Shown one piece after another: positions 26,340 through 35,559 of a DNA stretch of 64,000 nucleotides. This DNA comes from Solanum dulcamara (lineage: Eukaryota > Streptophyta > Magnoliopsida > Solanales > Solanaceae), in contig NC_077246.1 of the NCBI RefSeq assembly GCF_947179165.1, positions 71,148,421 through 71,212,420 of the forward strand, in the 5' to 3' direction. Below the pieces are notes generated by a model that was not told where the DNA came from, did no database searches, and saw only the letters and a list, made by a program, of their open reading frames with translations. The stretch's first letter is position 1. Each line of letters starts with the position of its first letter. The translations under genes were made by a program, and so were the position numbers.

Positions 26340-27438
26340 TAAAAAATCCGTGGGCTAACACACACGAAAAACTGGCAAAATCGCCTAATTCCTATTGCGT
26401 CGCTAATAAAATGCTCCTAAACCACTCTAAAACGCCGCCGGGGCTACTAGAGTCGTTCCCCAAGTCGTTACGGACGCTACTATGGCAGAATCCATGAAAC
26501 ATTTACCCGGACCCCCCGACACCTTAAAAATCCGTAGGCTAACACACATGAAAAACTAGCAAAATCGCCTAATTCCTATTGCGTTGCCAATAAAATTCTC
26601 CTAAACCCCTCTATAGCGCTGCCGGGGCTACTAGAGTCGTCCCTAGGTCGTTACGGACGCTACGATAGAACAATCAAAGAAACTTCGACCCAGACCCCTG
26701 GCACCTAAAAAATCCGTGGGCTAACACACACGAAAAACTGGCAAAATCGCCAAATTCTTATTGCGTCGCCAATAAAATGCTCCTAAACCACTCTAAAGCA
26801 CCACCGGGGCTACTGGAGTCCTTCCCCAGGTCGTTACGGACGCTACTATGGAAGAATCCAAGAAAAGTTTAACCCGAACCTCAGGCACCTACAAAATCTG
26901 TGGTATAACACACACGAAAAACTGGCAAAATCGCCTAATTCCTATTGCTTCGCCAATAAAATGCTCCTTAACCACTCTAATGCGCCGCCGAGGCTACTTG
27001 AGTCGTTTACCAGGTCGTTACGGATGCTAATATGGAAGAATGGAAGAAAATTCGGCCCGAACATCCGACACCTAAAAAGTCTGTGGGCTAACACACACGG
27101 AAAACTGGCAAAATAGCCTAATTCCTATTGCGTCGCTAATAAAATGCACCTTAACCCCTCTAAAGCGCCGCCGGGGCTACTGGAGTCATTCGCCAGGTCG
27201 TTACGGACGCTACTATAGTAGAATCCAAGAAAATATTACCCGGACCCCCGGCACCTTAAAAATCTGTAGGCTAACACACATGAAAAACTCGTAAAATCAT
27301 CTAATTCTTATTGCGTCGCTAATAAAATGCTCCTAAACCCCTATATAGCGCCGTCAGGGCTACTGGAGTCGTTCCTCAGGTCATTACGGATGCTACGATA
27401 GAATAATTCAAGAAAATTCGACCCAGACCCCTAGCACC
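26340..27438 (+). repeat. 6-monomer HOR, copy 1 (1099 bp)
   Basis: Matches 27439-28537 almost base for base. Shared rare variants include CTCTAAAACGCCGCC, ATCCATGAAACATTTACCCG, ACCCCCCGACACC, GTATAACACACACG and AACTCGTAAAATCATC. Only a few substitutions separate the copies, making this one of the youngest events in the window. Confidence 0.93.
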
Positions 27439-28537
27439 TAAAAAATCCGTGGGCTAACACACACGAAAAACTGGCAAAATCGCCTAATTCCTATTGCGTC
27501 GCTAATAAAATGCTCCTAAACCACTCTAAAACGCCGCCGGGGCTACTAGAGTCGTTCCCCAAGTCGTTACGGACGCTACTATGGCAGAATCCATGAAACA
27601 TTTACCCGGACCCCCCGACACCTTAAAAATCCGTAGGCTAACACACATGAAAAACTAGCAAAATCGCCTAATTCCTATTGCGTTGCCAATAAAATTCTCC
27701 TAAACCCCTCTATAGCGCTGCCGGGGCTACTAGAGTCGTCCCTAGGTCGTTACGGACGCTACGATAGAACAATCAAAGAAACTTCGACCCAGACCCCTGG
27801 CACCTAAAAAATCCGTGGGCTAACACACACGAAAAACTGGCAAAATCGCCAAATTCTTATTGCGTCGCCAATAAAATGCTCCTAAACCACTCTAAAGCAC
27901 CACCGGGGCTTCTGGAGTCCTTCCCCAGGTCGTTACGGACGCTACTATGGAAGAATCCAAGAAAATTTTAACCCGAACCTCAGGCACCTACAAAATCTAT
28001 GGTATAACACACACGAAAAACTGGCAAAATCGCCTAATTCCTATTGCTTCGCCAATAAAATGCTCCTTAACCACTCTAATGCGCCGCCGAGGCTACTTGA
28101 GTCGTTTACCAGGTCGTTACGGATGCTAATATGGAAGAATGGAAGAAAATTCGGCCCGAACATCCGACACCTAAAAAGTCTGTGGGCTAACACACACGGA
28201 AAACTGGCAAAATAGCCTAATTCCTATTGCGTCGCTAATAAAATGCACCTTAACCCCTCTAAAGCGCCACCGGGGCTACTGGAGTCATTCGCCAGGTCGT
28301 TACGGATGCTACTATAGTAGAATCCAAGAAAATATTACCCGGACCCCCGGCACCTTAAAAATCTGTAGGCTAACACACATGAAAAACTCGTAAAATCATC
28401 TAATTCTTATTGCGTCGCTAATAAAATGCTCCTAAACCCCTATATAGCGCCGTCAGGGCTACTGGAGTCGTTCCTCAGGTCATTACGGATGCTACGATAG
28501 AATAATTCAAGAAAATTCGACCCAGACCCCTAGCACC
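27439..28537 (+). repeat. 6-monomer HOR, copy 2 (1099 bp)
   Basis: The tandem partner of 26340-27438, with a constant offset of 1099 bp (for example CGCTAATAAA at 26401 and 27500). Differences I noticed include GGGGCTTCTGG for GGGGCTACTGG near 27907 and GAAAATTTTAACC for GAAAAGTTTAACC near 27962. Confidence 0.93.
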
Positions 28538-28549
28538 TAAAAAATCCGT

Positions 28550-29290
28550 GGGCTAACACACACGAAAAACTGGCAAAATCGCCAAATTCTTATTGCGTCG
28601 CCAATAAAATGCTCCTAAACCACTCTAAAGCACCACCGGAGCTACTGGAGTCCTTCCCCAGGTCGTTACGGACGCTACTATGGAAGAATCCAAGAAAATT
28701 TTAACCCGAACCCCAGGCACCTAAAAAATCTGTGGTATAACACACACGAAAAACTAGCAAAATCGACTAATTCCTATTGCTTCGCCAATAAAATGCTCCT
28801 TAACCCCTCTAATGCGCCGCCGAGGCTACTGGAGTCGTTTACCAGGTCGTTACGGATGCTAATATGGAAGAATGGAAGAATGGAAGAAAAGTTGGCCCGG
28901 ACACCTGACACCTAAAAATTCTGTGGGCTAACACACACGGAAAATTGGCAAAATCGCCTAATTCCTATTGCGTCGCTAATAAAATGCTCCTTAACCCCTC
29001 TAAAGCGTCGCCGGAGCAACTGGAGTCATTCGCCAGGTCGTTACGGATGCTACTATAGAAGAATCCAAGAAAATTTTACCCGAACCCCCAGCACCTTAAA
29101 AATCTGTGGGCTAACACACATGAAAAACTGGCAAAATTGTCTAATTCTTATTGCGTCGCCAATAAAATGCTCTTAAACCCCTATATAGCGCCGCCGGGGC
29201 TACTAGAGTCGTTCCTCAGGTCGTTACGGACGCTACAATAGAAGAATCCAAGAAAATTCGACACGGACACCTGGCACGTAAAAAATCCGT
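28550..29290 (+). repeat. Partial, older third copy of the 6-mer HOR
   Basis: After copy 2 the sequence jumps back about four monomers and repeats the part that begins near 27831 (CGCCAAATTCTTATTGCG), but with more differences, such as GCACCACCGGAGCTACTGG and a triplicated GGAAGAAT near 28866-28880. It therefore predates the 1099-bp duplication. Confidence 0.75.
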
Positions 29291-30239
29291 GGGCTAACAC
29301 ACACGAAAAATTGGAAAAATCGCCTAATTCCTATTGCGTCTCTAATAAAATGCTCCGAAATCCCTCTAAAGCGCCGCTGGTGCTATTGGAGTCGTTCCCC
29401 AAGTCGTTACGGACGCTACTATGGAAGAATCAAAGAAAATTTGACCTGGACCCCCGGCACCAAAAAAATCCGTAGGCTAACACACACGAAAAACTGGCAA
29501 AATAGCCTAATTCCTATTGCGTCGCCAATAAAATGCTCCTAAACCTCTCTATAGCTCCTCTGGGGCTACTGGTGTCGTTCCCAGGTCGTTACGGACGCTA
29601 CTATAGAAGAATCTAATAAAATTTGACCAGAACCCCCCGCACCTTAAAAATCCGTGGGCCAACATAAATGAAAAACTGGCAAAATCGCCTAATTCCTATT
29701 GCTTCGCCAATAAAATGCTCCTTAACCCCTCTAATGCGCCGCTGGGGCTACTGGAGTCGTTTACTAGGTCGTTACAGACAATACTATGGAAGAATAGAAG
29801 AAAATTCAACCCGGACACCCGGCACCTAAAACATTCGTGGGCTAACACACACGGAAAACTGGCAAAATCGCCTAATTCCTATTGCGTCGCTAATAAAATG
29901 CTCCTAAACCACTCTAAAGCGCCTCCGGGGCTACTAGTGTCGTTTACTAGGTCGTTACGGACGCTACTATGGAACAATGGAAGAAAATTCGACCCGTACC
30001 CCCGGCACCTAAAAAATCCGTGGGCTAACACACATGAAAAACTGGCAAAATCGCCTAATTCCTATTCTTCGCCAATAAAATGCTCCTTAACCCCTCTAAT
30101 GCACCGCCGGGGCTACTGGAGTCATTTACCTAGTTGGTACGGACGCTACTATGGAAGAATGGAAGAAAATTCGACCCAGACCCACGGCACCTAAAATATC
30201 TGTGGGCTAGTTAACACACGGAAAACTGGCAAAATCGCC

Positions 30240-30468
30240 TAATTCCTATTGCATCTCTAATAAAATGCTTCTAAACCGCTCTGAAGTGCCACCGGGGCTA
30301 CTGGAGTCGTTCCCTAGGTCGTCATTGACGCTACTATGGAAGAATCAAAGAAAATTCGACCCGAACCCCCGACACCTAAAATATTCGTGGGCTAAAACAT
30401 ACGAAAAACTGGCAAATTTGGCAAACTCTTATTGCATCGCAAATAAAATGCTCCTAAATCCATCTAAA
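30240..30468 (+). repeat. Left flank of insertion (types E and H)
   Basis: Matches the block at about 117-343 and 17615-17839, including the H-specific GGCAAATTTGGCAAACTC and GCAAATAAAATG. Together with 32869-33140 it rebuilds a continuous satellite segment, so it defines the pre-insertion sequence. Confidence 0.85.
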
Positions 30469-30514
30469 ATAACTGGACCTCATCTCCTAATCACTACTCT
30501 ACCTATACCTTCTC

Positions 30515-30590
30515 CAATAGCTCAACACCTGCAGCAGCTCCTTGTGCAAAACCTGTATTACCTGCAATAGCTCAACACCTGCAGCAGCTC
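30515..30590 (+). repeat. 26-bp exact direct repeat near element 5' end
   Basis: The 26 bp at 30515-30540, beginning CAATAGCTCAACACC, are repeated exactly at 30565-30590, 50 bp downstream, and the start of a third unit (CTCAACACCTGC) follows at 30588. It contains CTGCAG sites and may be the remnant of a short tandem array. Confidence 0.9.
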
Positions 30591-30729
30591 AACACCTGCT
30601 TGTTTGGTTGCTTGTCTTTAGTTGGCTGTTTTTGTTTAGAACCTATTTGGAACTGCTATAAGGGCTACAGTTATCTGGGGCTTCTATGGAGATGCACACT
30701 AAGCTTGCCATCCACACTCTCTATTATCA

Positions 30730-32130
30730 ACACACCCCAGCAACAACTCCAACAACCTGCAGCAAACAAGGAACAAATACAAGCTAATTACAGCAGCATG
30801 CAGATTTCTTTGGTTGTGTGGTTTGTTGGTTTTGTTTGTCTGTGCAGGTACTACAAGAAGCTGAACCTGATCACAACAAAGGATCTCCCTTCTTGTGTAA
30901 TTGACACCAGCAAGCAGCCTAATCACAAAGGAAGCAACAAGGAGATGCACATTTACTTGTTTCTGTATTCTTCTGGTTTTGTTTGTCTATGCAGGTATCC
31001 CAAACCCAAAAGAGCGATCTACAACAAGCATATTACCACTTCAGCTACAGAGGCAATAAGAAACTGGTTCCAGGACTACAGTAATCTTCATTGCTTGCTT
31101 CCTTGGCTATTGGCACATATTTACTCTAAGAAGCTGACCACCAGGATTGTGATTCAGTCTTTCTCCTTCCACAACAACAGCCCCAGCAGCAGTATTCAAC
31201 AACTCCAACAACTTTACCCTGCAGCTCAGAAGGACCATCTACAATTCTTGTTAGCATGTTGTCTTATTTTGGTGGACATGTGCAGGTACTTTAATGAGCT
31301 GAACACTTCAAAGGAGCTGACCACTCTCTCTTTGGAGGCAACAAGAAGCTGTGTACAGTTCCACAAAGAGTCAAATAGAGGGAGACATTACAGTTCCCAT
31401 ATTTGTTTGGCTCTTTGTTAATTGTTTGTGCAGGTACACAAAGTCTCAGAAAAAGGGAGACAACAGCCACACATGCAAGGGCCTCACCTACTCCCATCAC
31501 TTCTCCATGCATACCAGATGCATTCCATTAACATCTGCAACAGCTCCACCAACCTGCAGCAGACAAGGACCAACTACAAGCTAATAGTATTGGTTACAGC
31601 AGCTTACATACTTCTTTGGTTGTATGGTTTGTTGGTTTTGTTTGTCTGTGCAGGTACTTCAAGAAGTTGAACCACTTCAAAACAAAGACAAACAAGCAGA
31701 CTAACTACAATGGCAGCAACAAGGAGTTGCACACAAACCTGCACCAGCCTTTTCACTTGCCATAATTGTTAGTTGCTAATGCAGGTTTACAGATGCACAC
31801 CTGCTACAACCTCAAAGTTGAGAATGCTTGGCTTCTCAGGGAACCTGCAGCCATCATTACCCACCCTTTGTACCTCCCATATGCAGCACAGCAGCAGCAG
31901 TATGCAACATATGCAGCACACAATGAGCATCTACAAGTCACTAGCCAGATTTGTTTGCTTGTGTGTTTTTCTGGTGTTGTTTGCCTGTGCAGGCACCAAA
32001 AGAGGGATCTACTACTGAACCTAACCTGCAACAACAAACAAGCTATCACTGCAGCTAGAGAGGCAGCAAGGAACTGGGTACAGGACTGCAACAACCATGT
32101 TTGTTTGTTTCCTTGGCTACTTGTAGGTGT
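30730..32130 (+). repeat. Degenerate repeats with splice-acceptor-like motif
   Basis: A T/G-rich stretch ending in CAGG recurs, with the CAG ending at 30847, 30994, 31285, 31433, 31653, 31784 and 31992. The best copies read TTTGTTTGTCTGTGCAGGTA (30831-30850 and 31637-31656). Flanks are also repeated: CCAACCTGCAGCAGACAAGG-like sequence about 90 bp before, ACAAGAAGCTGAACC just after, and GGCAGCAACAAGGAG further on. Acceptor distances of 438 (30847-31285) and 439 (30994-31433), and 147 and 148 within units, suggest an ancestral two-part repeat of about 440 bp. T-rich plus GCAG is the classical 3' splice-site pattern. Whether it is spliced is unknown. Confidence 0.7.
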
Positions 32131-32362
32131 AGGTCCACATAATTGTAAACAAATAGATACTAAAGCATGGCTTACTAGGGCCTCTCCAGCACAACCCAAC
32201 ATCCCTCAATACCTGCAGCAACCATATACTTGGACCACCATGCAGGTGTTCGAATGCAGCTACACTTGTTCTGATATTCAGGCTCTCAATTTTCTCCACA
32301 ACAACTCCAAGGCTATTGGATATTATAGCTCCATATACTTCCTCTCCTTTCAGCCTCCTTAG

Positions 32363-32852
32363 CTGGTAATCATGATACTGATACAAAGGCACACTTCACC
32401 TGGATTTACCTGGTACGACAAGACTAAAAAGAGCAAAGATGAAAAGAGTTTTCCCATCCCATGCGAGATAGAAGTTTCGTATACTTGTTCTTCTTCAATG
32501 TAGCTATGTTTGGTACGTAGCATAGTTGAATAGGACTAGTGTAGGTTACTTTCCTTTGTCTCATGGAAGGGGAGAGTCTCCCTTATTTATGCTTTCATAG
32601 TTGAATTGTACCGGGAGGAGTCCTCTCACAGGTTTACTGCTTTCTAGTTATAGTTAGTCTTTTTTTGTATCGGGGATGAGTTAGTCGACCTTAATAGGTT
32701 AGCCGACTTATGAACCACCGTAGGATCGGAGGTAAGGTTTATGTCCCCCTCCTTGTATTTTTATTTTAATTATTTATGTTAAGGCTTGGGGGTGTTGCTT
32801 AACCCCTGACTGTGCACGAGAGGTGGGAGCCTCGTGTAGGGTCTGTTCCCAT
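32363..32852 (+). other. Unique 3' region of the inserted element
   Basis: About 490 bp without the internal repeats. It includes AAGGGGAGAGTCTCCCTTAT near 32567, a partial direct repeat GTTAGTCGACCTTA / GTTAGCCGACTTA near 32682-32712, and a T-rich stretch with TTGTATTTTTATTTTAATTA near 32754. TTGTA-type and A/T-rich motifs about 100 bases before cleavage resemble plant far-upstream poly(A) elements. It may be the transcript's 3' untranslated region or the R end of an LTR. No second copy exists at the 5' end to support an intact LTR element. Confidence 0.5.
32815..32836 (+). other. Stem-loop just before the poly(A) tail
   Basis: CACGAG (32815-32820) and CTCGTG (32831-32836) are perfect inverted repeats with a 10-base loop, extendable by one G-T pair. 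The stem ends 16 bases before the poly(A). A terminal hairpin at this place could be a recognition structure for a reverse transcriptase, or chance. The structure is read directly and the role is inferred. Confidence 0.6.
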
Positions 32853-32868
32853 AAAAAAAAAAAAAAAA
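32853..32868 (+). other. Poly(A) tail of inserted element
   Basis: Sixteen consecutive A residues following GTCTGTTCCCAT and directly abutting satellite. The three A residues at 30466-30468 on the left flank leave a 3-base ambiguity in junction placement. A pure tail suggests a fairly recent insertion. Confidence 0.9.
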
Positions 32869-33140
32869 GCACCACCGGGGCTACTGGAGTCATTCTCCAG
32901 GTCGTTACGGACGCTACTATGGAAGAATCCAAGAAAATTTTACCTGGACCCTCAGCACCTTAAAAATCCGTAGGGCTAACACACACAAAATATTGGCAAA
33001 ATCGCCTACTTCCTATTGCGTCGCCAATAAAATGCTCCTCAACCCCTCTATAGCGCAACCGGGCTACTGGAATCGTTCCCCAGGTCGTTACGGACGCTAC
33101 TATGGAAGAATCTAAGAAAATTTTAACCCGAACCCCAGGC
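32869..33140 (+). repeat. Right flank of insertion (types H and F)
   Basis: Continues the H monomer and then an F monomer with AGGGCTAACACACACAAAAT and CTCAACCCCTCTATAGCGCA, matching 344-615 and 17840-18112. The join is in register to the base. Confidence 0.87.
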
Positions 33141-35559
33141 ACCTAAAATATCTATGGGCTAACACACACGAAAAACTGGCAAAATTGCCTAATTCCTATT
33201 GCGTCGCCAATAAAATGCTCCTAAACCACTCTAAAGCACCGCCGGGGCTACTGGAGTCGTTCCCCAGGTCGTTACGGACGCTACTATGGCAGAATCCAAG
33301 AAAATTGTTACCCCAACCCCAGGCACCTAAAACATCTATGGTCTAACACACACGAAAAACTGGCAAAATCGCCTTATTCCTATTGTGTCGCTAATAAAAT
33401 GCTCCTAAACCACTCTAAAGCGCCGCCGGGGCTATTGGAGTCGTTCCCAAGGTTGTTACGGATGCTACTATGGAAGAATCCAAGAAAGTTTGACCTAGAC
33501 CCCCGACATCGAAAAAATCCGTGGGATAACACACACGAAAAACTGGCAAAATCACCTAATTCCTATTGCTTCACCAAAAAAATGCTCCTTAACCCCTCCA
33601 ATGAACCACCGGGGCTACTGGATTCCTTATCAGGTCATTACGGCCGCTACTATAGAAGAATCTAATAAAATTCGACACGGACCCCCGGCACCTAAAAAAT
33701 TCGTGGGCTAACAAACACGAAAAACTGGCAAAATCGCCTAATTCCTATTGCTTCGCCAATAAAATGCTCTTTAACCCCTCTAATGCACCGCCGGGGCTAC
33801 TGGAGTCATTTACCTGGTCATTACAGACTCTACTATGGAAGAATGGAAGAAAATTCAACCCAGACCCCCGCCACCTAAAAAATCTGTAGGCAAACACACA
33901 CGAAAAACTGGCAAAATCGCCTAATTCCTATTGCTTCGCCAATAAAATACTCCTTAACCCCTCTAATGCGCCGCCGAGGCTAATGGAGTCGTTTACCATG
34001 TCGTTACGGACGCTATGATAGAATAATCCAAGAAAATTAGACACGGAACCCTGGCACGTAAAAAATCTGTGGGCTAACATACAAGAAAAACTGGCAAAAT
34101 CGCCTAATTCCTATTGCGTCGCTAATAAAATAATCCTAAACCCCTCTAAAGCACCGCTGGGGCTACTGGAGTCGTTTCCCAGGTCGTTACGGACGCTACT
34201 TTGGAAGAATCAAAGAAAATTTGATCGAGACCCCCAGCACCAAAAACATCTGTGGGCTAACACAAACGAAAAACTAGTAAAATCGCCTAATTCCTATTGC
34301 ATCGCCAATAAAATGCTCCTAAACCCCTCTATAGCGCCGCCGGGGCTACTGGTGTCATTCCCAGGTCATTACAGATGCTACTATTGAAGAATCCAAGAAA
34401 ATTTGACCCGAACCATCGGCACCTAAAAAATCCGTGGGCTAACACACACGAAAAACTGGCAAAATTGCCTAATTCCTATTGCTTCGCCAATAAAATGCTT
34501 CTTAACCCCTCTAATGCGCCTCCGGTGCTACTAGAGTCGTTTACCAGGTCGTAACAGACGCTACTATGGAAGAATGGAAGAAAATTCAACCCGGACCCCC
34601 GGCACCTAAAAAATCTGTGGGATAACACACGAAAAACTGGCAAAATCGCCTAATTTCTATTGCGTTGCTAATAAAATGCTCCTAAACCACTCTAAAGCGT
34701 CGCCGGGGATACTGGAGTCGTTCCCCAGGTTGTTACAGATGCTACTATGGTAGAATCTAAGAAACATTTACCCAGACCCCCGGCACCTTAAAAATCCGTG
34801 GGCTAACACACATGAAACATTGGCAAAATCTCCTAATTCCTATTGCGTCGTAAATAAAATGCTCCTAAACCCCTCTATAGCGCCGCCGGGGCTACTGGAG
34901 TCGTTCCCCAGGTCGTTACGGACGCTACGATAGAAGAATCCATGAAATTTCGACACGGACCCCTGGCACGTAAAAAATCTGTGGGCTAACACACACGAAA
35001 AACTGGAAAAACCGCCTAATTCCTATTGCGTCTCTAATAAAATGCTCCTAAACCCCTCTGTAGCGCCGCCGGGGCTACTGGAGTCGTTCCTCAGGTCGTT
35101 ACGGACACTACTATAGAAGAATCAAAGAAAATTCGACATGGACCCCTACCACATAAAACATTCGTGGGCTTACACACACGAAAAACTGGCAAAATCGCCT
35201 GATTTCTATTGCGTCTCTAATAAAATGCTCCTAAACCCCTCTAAAGCGCCGCTGGGGCTACTGGAGTGGTTCCCTAGGTCGTTACGGATTCTACTATGGA
35301 AGAATTCAAGAAAATTTGACCCGGACCCCCGGCACCAAAAACATCCATGGTTAACACACACGAAACACTGGCAAAATCGCCTAATTCCTATTGCGTCGCC
35401 AATAAAATGCTCCTAAACCCCTCTATAGCGCTGCCGGGTCTACTGGTGTCATTCCCAGGTCGTTACGGAAGCTACTATAGAAAAATCCAAGAAATTTGAC
35501 CCGACCCTCGCACCTAAAAAATCCGTGAGCTAACACACATAAAAAACTGGCAAAATTGC

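Larger units (their letters stand above)
1..30468 (+). repeat. 183-bp satellite array, left block
   Basis: This is a head-to-tail tandem array. The landmark GGGCTAACAC recurs at 448, 631, 814, 997 and 1180, spacings of exactly 183 bp, and continues with 1-2 bp indels to the insertion at 30468. All copies I followed have the same orientation, and I saw no inversion or second satellite family. Each monomer has, in order, a short A-tract block (GAAAAACTGGCAAAAT), a TATTG...CAATA dyad overlapping AATAAA, a GC-rich block (GCGCCGCCGGGGC), a block around GGTCGTTACGGACGC, and an A/C-rich block ending CCTAAAAAATCCGTGGG. Neighbouring monomers differ clearly, whereas monomers several units apart are nearly identical, the signature of higher-order repeats. 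The tandem structure is read directly. A centromeric or other heterochromatic location is inferred. No gene is supported in this block. Confidence 0.97.
30469..32868 (+). mobile_element. Polyadenylated retro-inserted element, family unknown
   Basis: A 2400-bp sequence unlike the satellite, inserted in an H-type monomer between CCATCTAAA and GCACCACC. It ends with 16 A residues on the + strand, so the likeliest origin is reverse transcription of a polyadenylated RNA. It has an A/C-rich body with degenerate internal repeats (30730-32130), each with a T/G-rich stretch ending in TGCAGGTA, and a unique 3' region (32363-32852). I see no terminal repeats at its two ends, no target-site duplication, and no reverse transcriptase, integrase, protease or gag motif. 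It could be a 5'-truncated non-autonomous element, an LTR-element or host transcript copied by LINE machinery, or a new family. Orientation and ends are directly visible, but the mechanism is inferred. Confidence 0.85.

Noticed and set aside
1..30468. Many 60-200 codon open frames on both strands of the left array as genes
   Set aside because: They translate the same 61-residue satellite unit over and over, overlap on opposite strands, begin at the ATG that happens to be in AATAAAATG, and end at recurring substitutions. No gene architecture or known domain.
30600..31421. 273-codon open frame in the insertion as a protein-coding gene
   Set aside because: It spans degenerate DNA repeats, has low-complexity glutamine/serine-rich and cysteine/leucine-rich parts, overlaps other open frames on both strands, and shows no retroelement or other domain that I can recognise.
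30469..32868. Intact LTR retrotransposon
   Set aside because: No similarity between the first and last few hundred bases, no primer-binding site after a 5' repeat, no enzyme motifs, and the element ends in poly(A).
30469..32868. DNA transposon or MITE
   Set aside because: No terminal inverted repeats and no target-site duplication. The poly(A) end does not fit cut-and-paste transposition.
30460..32885. Target-site duplication around the insertion
   Set aside because: The left flank CCATCTAAA and right flank GCACCACC share nothing beyond three A residues that merge with the tail. Empty sites confirm no duplication.
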